This document shows positions 1 through 5,927 of a stretch of DNA of 8,648 nucleotides, one piece after another (position 1 is the first letter of the stretch; each line of letters begins with the position of its first letter). The translations under genes and the position numbers were made by a program. The notes under the pieces are model-generated. The model was not told the DNA's origin and did not search any database. It saw nothing but the letters and a program-made list of their open reading frames with translations. Source of the stretch: a bacterium (GTDB taxonomy: Bacteria; Actinomycetota; Acidimicrobiia; Acidimicrobiales; UBA8592); assembly GCA_002713605.1 (NCBI GenBank), contig PATL01000023.1:4083-12730 (forward strand). Reading direction: 5' to 3'.

Positions 1-453
1 GTAGTCGCCCTTTTGTTTGGCTCTTTTGACGCAGATGATCCAGAGACGCCATCTGAGCGAGCGGCCTCACTAGCAGCGACAATAGCTTGCCCGCAATGTT
101 CAGGTCAGCCAGTTTCTGAAAGTTCAGCACCTATAGCGCAGGTAATAAGAGCTGAAATAAAGGAACAAGTAGATCAAGGACGCAGTGATTCAGAAATTAG
201 AGCGTACTATGAAGAGCAATACGGACAATGGGTAAACTTAAATCCGAGCGCGTCTGGGTTTGACTCTCTAGTTTGGATCACTCCATTCTTAGTAGTCGGG
301 ATTGCACTTGGTGGTTTGACATTAGCTTTTTCTAGAAGAAAAGCAGACTCTACGGGAATTGAGTTAACAAAAGATGAAGAAGAACAAGTCCGAGCAATAC
401 GTAAAAGTCACCGCTTTGACTCAGAAGCTTCGCCAAATGACCTCAGCACATAA
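1..453 (+). CDS. ccmH: Cytochrome c maturation protein CcmH (5' partial)
   Basis: CcmH is the membrane-anchored thiol-redox subunit of System I cytochrome c maturation; it handles the CXXCH haem-binding site of apocytochrome c outside the membrane. The frame is open from base 1, so the start and the N-terminal signal or anchor lie upstream; an internal TTG at 13 is an unlikely start. The family hallmark is visible: ACPQCSGQ, with the CXXC cysteines encoded at 88-90 and 97-99, followed by SxSSAPIAQ and a helical stretch ending in YGQWVNLNP, all at the usual CcmH spacing. One hydrophobic segment (about 268-330, VWITPFLVVGIALGG) is the C-terminal membrane helix, followed by a charged tail of roughly 38 residues. 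The next gene starts 9 bases downstream, and its CcmI-like product supports one operon. The family call is secure; the true start is outside the window. Confidence 0.9.
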   Translation, partial: VVALLFGSFDADDPETPSERAASLAATIACPQCSGQPVSESSAPIAQVIRAEIKEQVDQGRSDSEIRAYYEEQYGQWVNLNPSASGFDSLVWITPFLVVGIALGGLTLAFSRRKADSTGIELTKDEEEQVRAIRKSHRFDSEASPNDLST

Positions 454-462
454 GTAGAAAAA

Positions 463-1596
463 ATGGCTCAAGATAGCTCTGAAAAAGAAAAGTATTTCCT
501 TCTCAAATCACTAGACGACCTAGATCGCGAATTAGCCAAAGGAGACATTACTGAAAAGGACTATATTGAGTTAACTCGTAGCTACAAACGAAGACTTATT
601 CAGTTAACGAAACAAGAAACCCCCAGCAGAAAAGAACCGGAGCTGCGAAACGCAAAGAAAACTTGGTTTACAGTCATTTTCCTCGTTGTAATTGCGTTTA
701 TCTCAGGTATAGCGATTGCAAACTCGTCAGGAGAGAGAAAAGGTTCTGAGACAATAACTGGAAGTATCAGGAAAAGTACTGTAACCAAACTCCAAGATGC
801 ACAACTGCTGCTCAGTGACTCTGGAACATGGGGTGAGGCAATCTCAATTTATGATGAAGTGCTCGAAGATCAACCGAGCAATGTTGAAGCACTAACATAC
901 AGAGCTTGGTTGCAGTACAGGATAGGTGAAGCTAGTGAACCGCTGATCAAAGACTGGAGAGAAGTACGTATACTTAACCCAGAATTTGCTGATGCAATAG
1001 TTTTCTTAACCATCGCGCTATCTGATGAGTCAAGGTTTTCCGAAGCCCTCATCGAGCTCAAGGAACTTCAGCAACTCGAAATCACCTCTCAATTGCGCAG
1101 TGTTCTTGATAGCCAAGGGCTAGTAGGAAAGGTATACGCAGAGGCGAAATATGACCTTCTTCAAAATACTGAGCAACCCAAGCTCGATGAATTAGAGATG
1201 AATACCCAAATTGCTCTCGAAGCAGCTAACTACCTTCTCCAGAGCGATAAGGAGCAAAGAAGTGTAAGCGCCCTTAAGCTATTCCGAGCCATTGTAGAAG
1301 AGGACCCTTCTAATCCAGAGGCATTAAGCCGACAAGCTTTGCTTTTGGCCCAAACAGGTGACGTGGCACTTTACCAACGCGCAATAAATCAAATCAATTT
1401 TGCAGTGAGTCAGAATCCCAGCAATATTGAGGTGCTTCTCACCCGCGCCATATTAATTTCTGGTACTGACTCACAAGTAGCATGTAGGGATCTGGATACT
1501 GTCTTTGGGCTCTTAGAGTTAGAAGCCACACAATCACCAAGCCAAGTGTCGGAGCAAGTTAACAACCTGTATTCATCCTTGAATTGTGGAGAATAA
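463..1596 (+). CDS. CcmI/CycH-like TPR protein, cytochrome c biogenesis
   Basis: This 377-residue protein probably presents apocytochrome c to the haem-ligation complex, the role of CcmI/CycH. It opens with a short cytoplasmic helix (residues about 10-50, LLKSLDDLDRELAKGDITE) resembling the CcmI N-terminal segment (a 'dLe.d...GkIse.dY..l' pattern). A single membrane helix follows at about 67-87 (WFTVIFLVVIAFISGIAIA), then a large outer domain with TPR-like helical pairs. The clearest repeats are at about 109-142 (EAISIYDEVLEDQPSN), 143-176 and 266-321 (LFRAIVEEDPSNPEALSRQA and AINFAV..NPSN). Two cysteines, C341 and C375, are in the C-terminal part. There is no good Shine-Dalgarno before the ATG, and the gap from ccmH is only 9 bases, so translation may be coupled. 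TPR repeats diverge fast, so the CcmI name rests on domain order and the neighbouring ccmH; a generic TPR protein is the alternative. Confidence 0.75.
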   Translation: MAQDSSEKEKYFLLKSLDDLDRELAKGDITEKDYIELTRSYKRRLIQLTKQETPSRKEPELRNAKKTWFTVIFLVVIAFISGIAIANSSGERKGSETITGSIRKSTVTKLQDAQLLLSDSGTWGEAISIYDEVLEDQPSNVEALTYRAWLQYRIGEASEPLIKDWREVRILNPEFADAIVFLTIALSDESRFSEALIELKELQQLEITSQLRSVLDSQGLVGKVYAEAKYDLLQNTEQPKLDELEMNTQIALEAANYLLQSDKEQRSVSALKLFRAIVEEDPSNPEALSRQALLLAQTGDVALYQRAINQINFAVSQNPSNIEVLLTRAILISGTDSQVACRDLDTVFGLLELEATQSPSQVSEQVNNLYSSLNCGE

Positions 1597-1665
1597 ATGG
1601 GCTCTCGCTATATCTAAGCACTCTAAGCATCGTCCTAGAAAGTAATTTAACTATGTCAGCACGCG

Positions 1666-1695
1666 TTGAGATCAAGACTCTAAAAGGCGTACACT
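1666..1695 (+). promoter_or_regulatory. Candidate sigma-70-type promoter for the mrp operon
   Basis: TTGAGA (1666-1671) and TACACT (1690-1695) are separated by 18 bases and lie in the 122-bp gap after the ccmI-like gene. Initiation would fall near 1702, leaving a short leader with AGGA at 1707-1710, 8 bases before the mrp ATG. The same gap holds a short direct repeat, TCTAAGCA at 1613-1620 and 1622-1629, of unknown meaning. No terminator hairpin was seen between the two operons. Confidence 0.45.
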
Positions 1696-1718
1696 AGGTA
1701 TCGGATAGGAAATAGTTA

Positions 1719-2864
1719 ATGACCATAGAAACCGAAGAGATTTATGAAGTCCTAAAACCGATTCAGGACCCAGAACTTAATAGAAGCATCGTTGAACTAG
1801 GAATGGTTAAAAGTGTAGTTGTAGACAACGATCAGGTAACAATAGAAGTTCTGCTCACCACTGCAGGGTGTCCACTCAAAGCAAAAATTGAAAATGACAT
1901 AAGTGAAGCACTGTTAGGAACAAATAAAATCAACACAGTCCAAGTTAATTTTGGTGTAATGAATGATGAAGAGCGTTCAAAAGTGCGTGAAATAGTTCAC
2001 GGCGACCCTGCATCTACAGCAGGATCCCAACCAGCTCATGGTCATGCCGAGGGAAGAGTCATACCTTTCGCTGATCCATCTTGCAAAACTCGTGTGCTCC
2101 TCATTGCCTCTGGCAAGGGTGGAGTTGGAAAGTCTTCGGTATCTGCAAACCTTGCAATATCTCTCGCAAACAGAGGGAAAAGCGTAGGAATCGTCGATGC
2201 AGACGTATGGGGATTTTCTATACCTCGTATGTTAGGAATTGATAAACCTCCAACCGTTATCGACGATTTGCTCATACCCCCTCATGTGCACGGTGTTAAG
2301 GCTATTTCTATGGGTTTCTTCGCACGTGAAGACCAGCCGGTAATTTGGCGAGGCCCAATGCTACATAAAGCTCTCGAGCAATTCCTCACCGATGTCTTCT
2401 GGGACGACCCCGACTATTTGTTGATTGATTTACCACCTGGAACAGGGGATATCGCCTTATCACTAGCTCAATTTTTGCCTCGCTCCGAGCTTTATGTCGT
2501 AACAACCCCTCAACCAGCAGCGCAAAAGGTCGCCCAGCGAGCTGCTTTTATGGCAAAGAATGTAAATTTGGAAGTTAAAGGCGTGATTGAGAACATGTCT
2601 TGGTTCACCGGCGATGATGACAAACGCTATTACATCTTTGGCCATGGTGGCGGTGAAGATCTAGCTAATCGTCTGGAAGTGCCTCTTCTAGGACAGATTC
2701 CCTTGGTGCAAGAACTAAGAGAAGGGTCTGACTCGGGAAAGCCGCTAGCTGCAACTAACCCTGATAGTGAAGCTGGGAAGGTGTTCGCAGAAATCGTTGA
2801 GACTATTGATGTTGAGCTAGCTCCAACAAGAAGGTACAACAAAGGACTTAATATACTTCAATAA
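1719..2864 (+). CDS. mrp: Mrp/ApbC-family iron-sulfur cluster carrier ATPase
   Basis: This 381-residue cytoplasmic P-loop ATPase of the Mrp/NBP35 family is expected to bind and deliver Fe-S clusters to apoproteins. Residues about 5-80 form a MIP18/DUF59 domain with its conserved cysteine (TTAGCPLKAKI, C51). After a Gly/His/Ala-rich linker (about 95-115) comes the MinD-like NTPase domain: deviant Walker A SGKGGVGKSS (131-140), Walker A' VDADVWGFSIPRMLG (159-173), and Walker B/switch LLIDLPPGTGDIALS (234-248). The segment after VIENMS (289-294) reads WFTGDDDKRYYIFGHGGGED. It lacks the CPxC pair that bridges the cluster in many Mrp proteins; C51 and C122 are the only cysteines. AGGA 8 bases before the ATG supports the start. 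The DUF3107 gene follows after 16 bases and pdtaS after that, suggesting one transcript. Identification is secure; cluster binding is less certain given the missing cysteines. Confidence 0.95.
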   Translation: MTIETEEIYEVLKPIQDPELNRSIVELGMVKSVVVDNDQVTIEVLLTTAGCPLKAKIENDISEALLGTNKINTVQVNFGVMNDEERSKVREIVHGDPASTAGSQPAHGHAEGRVIPFADPSCKTRVLLIASGKGGVGKSSVSANLAISLANRGKSVGIVDADVWGFSIPRMLGIDKPPTVIDDLLIPPHVHGVKAISMGFFAREDQPVIWRGPMLHKALEQFLTDVFWDDPDYLLIDLPPGTGDIALSLAQFLPRSELYVVTTPQPAAQKVAQRAAFMAKNVNLEVKGVIENMSWFTGDDDKRYYIFGHGGGEDLANRLEVPLLGQIPLVQELREGSDSGKPLAATNPDSEAGKVFAEIVETIDVELAPTRRYNKGLNILQ

Positions 2865-2880
2865 CTAGGAGAGGAAACAA

Positions 2881-3111
2881 ATGATTATACGAGTAGGAGT
2901 CGGTGAAGCCGGTAAAGAAATCCAACTTGAAATGGCAGAGGATACAGAACTAACTGCGCTCAAGTCGCAAATTGATAATGCCCTTGAAACTTCAACTGGG
3001 ACTCTATGGCTCACTGACAAAGATGGCCGAATACTAGGAGTGCCTGCGTCAAAAATAACATTTATTGATATAGGCTCACAATCTGCGCCGAAAATTGGTT
3101 TCGGAGCTTAA
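2881..3111 (+). CDS. DUF3107 family protein, actinobacterial, function unknown
   Basis: This 76-residue protein belongs to a small family found in Actinobacteriota (mycobacterial TB9.4/Rv3208A type, by recall). The match is clearest at the C-terminus, where ASKITFIDIGSQSAPKIGFG aligns with the mycobacterial ARIAYVEIG...RRVGFG pattern, and at WLTDKDGR, which matches LTDERGR. The order looks like two N-terminal strands (MIIRVGVG, EIQLEM), one helix (about 21-38, ELTALKSQIDNALE), then strands TLWLTDKDG, ILGVPASK and ITFIDIG. There are no cysteines, membrane segments or signal peptide, so it should be cytoplasmic. A strong ribosome site (AGGAGAGG, 2867-2874) ends 6 bases before the ATG. It lies 16 bases after mrp and 22 before pdtaS, so it is almost certainly co-transcribed with them. 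Its biochemical role is unknown and I assign none. Confidence 0.88.
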   Translation: MIIRVGVGEAGKEIQLEMAEDTELTALKSQIDNALETSTGTLWLTDKDGRILGVPASKITFIDIGSQSAPKIGFGA

Positions 3112-3133
3112 CTATTTCAAATGCCGGTAAGCC

Positions 3134-4591
3134 ATGAATGATCTCACGGCGTTAGAGAAGAAACTAAATCAAGACGAACTCTCATACCTTGATGACCTTA
3201 TTCGGTCATGGGACCTTCTCGCTGATCTTTCGTTCGCTGATTTACTATTATGTGCACCTGATCTCAACATTCCTGTATCACCCTATACTGTTGTCGCTCA
3301 TGTTCGACCAACTACAAGCAGAAGCATCTATCGAACCAAAATGGAAGGAATGGTCTTTCAGCCAGGTGAACGTCCTTTCCTTGATCAAGCTCGCAAAACA
3401 TTAGAAAGCATTGACGGAGGATTACTGTCAGCGACCAATGTTGAAAGAATTAGGACCTTGTGTATTCCTGTCAACTTCAACGGTAAAGTCATAGCCATAC
3501 TCTCGCGTGACTTTTCGCCTGATGATCAACGAGTCGCAGGCGAGCTAGAAATGACCTACTTCTCGTTATTCAGAAAATTGGGAGTCATGATTTCGCAAGG
3601 GAAATATCCCTTTAAAGGAACTCAGGTAGAAACCGAATTTACGCCGAGAGTGAGTGATGGGGTAATTGAATTAGACGCGAGAGGATATGTCCGTTTCGCA
3701 TCGCCAAACTCAGTCTCGGTTTTGAGCAGGCTAAAAGTAGATCAGGTGGAAGGAAAAAGACTTGGGGTGGAAGAACTAAAATGCGAATCAATCCCACTCA
3801 TTCTTTCTACTCAGCGACCTCAATCTGATGAAATATCTTTGGGTGGTCAAACGGTCACCTTAAAGGGAATTCCCTTATTAGAAGGGGAAGAGATGACTGG
3901 AGCGCTACTCCTCATACGCGATATTTCTGAACTGAGACGGAGAGATAAACTAATCCGGTCAAAAGATTCAACTATTGCGGAAATTCACCACAGAGTAAAA
4001 AATAATCTACAAACAATTTCATCACTGCTTCATCTTCAATCTCGACGATTAGTAGCCGAGGAGGCACAAGAAGCAATAAATGATTCCGTTCGACGCATTC
4101 GCTCCATTGCCGTTGTCCATGAAATTCTCTCGCATAATCCGGAAGCAAGCATTTGCTTCGACGATATTATCAAGCCGCTTGTGCGACTGGTCTCAGAGGG
4201 GCTAACTAGCCCTGAAATTACTATTGATTTTATGATTGAAGGAGATGCCGCAAACTTCCCATCAGCAGAGACGACAGCCTTAGCAGTTGCCCTAAACGAA
4301 CTCTTGCAAAATACAATTCAACATGGATTCAGGGATTTCCTCGCTCCAGAAAAACCGAAGGTGATAATTCACTTCGGTTCAACGAATGAGACCTTCCAGA
4401 TTACGGTTACGGATAATGGTAGGGGACTACCAGAAACCTTTGATGAAAAAAATTTCGGTCTTGGGTTGACGATCGTTAGAAATTTGATCGAGACAGACCT
4501 TGGGGGCAATGTGGAACTATTCCCTAAAGATCCATCAGGGACTGTCGCCCTAATACGCATACCCCAATTAGGCGAAAATTCAGCTCTCTAG
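3134..4591 (+). CDS. pdtaS: PdtaS-type cytoplasmic sensor histidine kinase
   Basis: This 485-residue soluble histidine kinase normally phosphorylates PdtaR, an ANTAR RNA-binding response regulator that acts on transcription antitermination. No membrane helix is visible. Domains in order are an N-terminal GAF-like sensor (about 10-160, opening with SWDLLADLSFADLLL), a PAS domain (about 172-270, DGVIELDARGYVRFASPNSV to LLLIRDISELRRRD), a HisKA_2 dimerisation segment with EIHHRVKNNLQTISSLLHLQ (283-302; phospho-acceptor H285 or H286), and a HATPase domain with N-box ALNELLQNTIQH (386-397), VTDNGRGLP (425-433) and FGLGLTIVRNL (441-451). It aligns nearly end to end with M. tuberculosis PdtaS from memory, but two GAF cysteines described there correspond to V53 and V57 here. 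Only a weak GGTAAG precedes the ATG, 22 bases after the DUF3107 gene. whiB converges on it 23 bases downstream. No PdtaR gene is in the window. Confidence 0.92.
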   Translation: MNDLTALEKKLNQDELSYLDDLIRSWDLLADLSFADLLLCAPDLNIPVSPYTVVAHVRPTTSRSIYRTKMEGMVFQPGERPFLDQARKTLESIDGGLLSATNVERIRTLCIPVNFNGKVIAILSRDFSPDDQRVAGELEMTYFSLFRKLGVMISQGKYPFKGTQVETEFTPRVSDGVIELDARGYVRFASPNSVSVLSRLKVDQVEGKRLGVEELKCESIPLILSTQRPQSDEISLGGQTVTLKGIPLLEGEEMTGALLLIRDISELRRRDKLIRSKDSTIAEIHHRVKNNLQTISSLLHLQSRRLVAEEAQEAINDSVRRIRSIAVVHEILSHNPEASICFDDIIKPLVRLVSEGLTSPEITIDFMIEGDAANFPSAETTALAVALNELLQNTIQHGFRDFLAPEKPKVIIHFGSTNETFQITVTDNGRGLPETFDEKNFGLGLTIVRNLIETDLGGNVELFPKDPSGTVALIRIPQLGENSAL

Positions 4592-4614
4592 TTTTGTTTA
4601 TGAGCAAATGTCAA

Positions 4615-4884
4615 TTATGAACGGCGTTGTTTACGGATAAGCCTTCGCTCTTCCTCTGATCTTCCACCCCAAACACCGTTATCCTGATTAGAGTCAAGCG
4701 CATACTCCAAGCACTCAATTTGGGACGGGCACCGAGAGCAAACATTTTTAGCTAAAGAAATTGCATCTAATGCACTTCCGGTGTTGCCTATAGGGAAAAA
4801 GAGCTCCGGGCTAGTGTCCTTACATAGCGCTAACTCTCGCCAGTCCCTTTGCCGGTCATAATAAGGTATTGTTTGAATTGCCAC
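4615..4884 (-). CDS. whiB1: WhiB-family iron-sulfur transcriptional regulator (WhiB1-like)
   Basis: WhiB proteins hold an O2/NO-reactive [4Fe-4S] cluster and bind the primary sigma factor to control transcription. With the GTG start at 4884 this one has 89 residues. All four cluster ligands are present: C21, C49, C52 and C58 (C-X27-CXXC-X5-C). They are followed by the turn GVWGG (70-74) and an RSEEERRLIRKQRR basic tail. DWRELALCKDTSPELFFPIG and the short length resemble WhiB1 more than other WhiB classes. An upstream in-frame ATG at 4923 would add 13 residues, but it lacks a ribosome site, whereas GGAGG (plus-strand 4889-4893) lies 4 bases before the GTG, the same spacing seen before etfA. 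The promoter region carries a CRP-like palindrome (4965-4980), so cAMP-type regulation is plausible. The gene converges on pdtaS, an arrangement also seen, by recall, in M. tuberculosis. The family is certain; the WhiB1 subclass is likely. Confidence 0.93.
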   Translation of the reverse strand: MAIQTIPYYDRQRDWRELALCKDTSPELFFPIGNTGSALDAISLAKNVCSRCPSQIECLEYALDSNQDNGVWGGRSEEERRLIRKQRRS

Positions 4885-4943
4885 AGGCCCTCCGCAAAGC
4901 ACTAAGCGACTCTTACAGATCATTACTTAATGATCTTCTTTAG

Positions 4944-4972
4944 ACGATACACGTTTTCTTATTGTGTGACAA
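4944..4972 (-). promoter_or_regulatory. Candidate whiB promoter
   Basis: Read on the minus strand, TTGTCA (plus-strand 4967-4972) and TATCGT (4944-4949) are separated by 17 bases. Initiation would be near 4937, giving a leader of about 50 bases to the GTG at 4884. The -35 element lies inside the CRP-like palindrome, so a bound regulator centred near -35 could either contact or block RNA polymerase. This is a consensus-based call only. Confidence 0.45.
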
Positions 4973-4980
4973 GTGGCACA
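4965..4980. promoter_or_regulatory. CRP/GlxR-like operator between whiB and the GDPD gene
   Basis: TGTGACAAGTGGCACA matches TGTGA-N6-TCACA with one mismatch, and fully fits the looser form GTGNNANNNNNCAC used for mycobacterial CRP. It lies 80 bases upstream of the whiB GTG and 71 bases upstream of the phosphodiesterase ATG, overlapping the predicted whiB -35. Mycobacterial whiB1 is known to be controlled by the CRP protein Rv3676, which supports whiB as the main target here. Confidence 0.55.
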
Positions 4981-5051
4981 TGGGGTATATGTTAATTTTG
5001 TTGAAACGCTGAAATGTATGGAAAAGCGTATGTCAGGTAAGGTACCAAAAC

Positions 5052-5726
5052 ATGGTTCAAGTTTGTGCCCATCGCGGAGTTTGCTCTGAATATAAAGAGA
5101 ACACATTTGGAGCTTTCCATGCAGCTGTCCATCAAGAAGCAGACATGATAGAGCTTGACGTTTGGCTAACCAAAGACAACCATTTGGCAATTCACCACGA
5201 CAAGACTTGTGAGGGAATAGATATTGAGAAATCAACACTGGAGGACTTACCTAACTTCATTCCAACCCTAAATAATGTTTTGAATGACTTCAGTATGATT
5301 CCGCTTAATATTGAGCTGAAGGTATCTCCTGCCACAGACCTAAAACGTTTAACTGAAAAGGTCATATTGGAAGTCAACGGAAATATAAACTGCACGCCGC
5401 CAGTGATATCCTCATTTAATTTAGAGATTCTCCAAAACCTGAGGGAATATTCCCAGAGTATCAAGCTAGGGTATCTTTCGGCTCAAGAGGACTGGGAAAA
5501 GTCTATGTTATTTGAAACAATTGCAGAAAATAATTTTCAAGCCGTTCACCCCCACCACTCGCTCGTGGACGAGGAGTTCATGAGCGCTTCAAGGGAAACT
5601 AATATTGAAGTAAATGTATGGACAGTTAACGAACAGAGGTTGGTTGCAAGACTAATTAATTTAGGGGTAAATTCAATAATCACTGACGAGGTTGACATGG
5701 TAAAAGCGTTCATCAACGATTACTAG
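5052..5726 (+). CDS. Glycerophosphodiester phosphodiesterase (UgpQ/GlpQ family)
   Basis: This enzyme hydrolyses glycerophosphodiesters, the products of phospholipid deacylation, to sn-glycerol 3-phosphate and an alcohol. It has 224 residues and no signal peptide, so it is probably cytoplasmic like UgpQ. The GDPD TIM-barrel motifs occur in order: AHRGV (H7, R8), ENT (16-18), IELDVW with metal ligands E34 and D36, the catalytic HHD (48-50, likely H49), PTL (71-73), NIELK (86-90, metal ligand E88), ISSFN (119-123), VHPHHSLV (165-172), NVWTVN (188-193) and the closing GVNSIITD (205-212). It is slightly shorter than typical bacterial GDPDs but nothing essential is missing. The ATG is preceded by AGGTAAGG ending 9 bases upstream. 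It diverges from whiB and converges on the lipid kinase across a 201-bp gap. Substrate preference cannot be read from sequence. Confidence 0.9.
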   Translation: MVQVCAHRGVCSEYKENTFGAFHAAVHQEADMIELDVWLTKDNHLAIHHDKTCEGIDIEKSTLEDLPNFIPTLNNVLNDFSMIPLNIELKVSPATDLKRLTEKVILEVNGNINCTPPVISSFNLEILQNLREYSQSIKLGYLSAQEDWEKSMLFETIAENNFQAVHPHHSLVDEEFMSASRETNIEVNVWTVNEQRLVARLINLGVNSIITDEVDMVKAFINDY

Positions 5727-5927
5727 TCAAACATTCATTATTTTGGGCAAGGAATCATAGAAGAGGTAGGTCCAAAAATAACTGTAAAGACTTTATAAAT
5801 TCACTCCAAAGAAATCTCTAAGGAACCTTCTCAGATAAAACTTTTGCTACGAAAGTATTGGCATACACACCAAAGAAAGTAAATAAATCACCGTAGTCGC
5901 AAACTGGAAACCCGAAATCTATCTTTG

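Noticed and set aside
1613..1629. Tandem TCTAAGCA repeat (9-base period) before mrp as an operator.
   Set aside because: There are only two copies of 8 bases, more than 35 bases upstream of the predicted -35, with no known regulator motif; chance is likely.
3097..3111. The DUF3107 C-terminus (IGFGA) as a ubiquitin-like sulfur carrier tail.
   Set aside because: Sulfur carriers end in Gly-Gly; this ends Gly-Phe-Gly-Ala, and no activating E1-like enzyme is nearby.
4546..4574. Imperfect inverted repeat (CGCC-C-TAAT / ATTAGGCG) with a 12-base loop near the end of pdtaS, as a possible terminator for the convergent genes.
   Set aside because: It lies inside the pdtaS coding sequence, has a bulge, and is followed by AAAATTC rather than a T run on the plus strand; the minus strand has no T run either.
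4986..5029. A promoter for the phosphodiesterase gene (TATATG near 4986, or TTGAAA at 5001 with TATGTC at 5029).
   Set aside because: No pair of elements has acceptable spacing and match together, so I do not call a specific promoter even though one must exist nearby.
5727..5927. The 201-bp gap between the convergent phosphodiesterase and lipid kinase genes as a site of a small RNA, terminator or degraded gene.
   Set aside because: Only weak short palindromes (AAGGAACCTT near 5820; ACTTT/AAAGT near 5840) were found, with no GC-rich stem plus T run and no coding-like frame.
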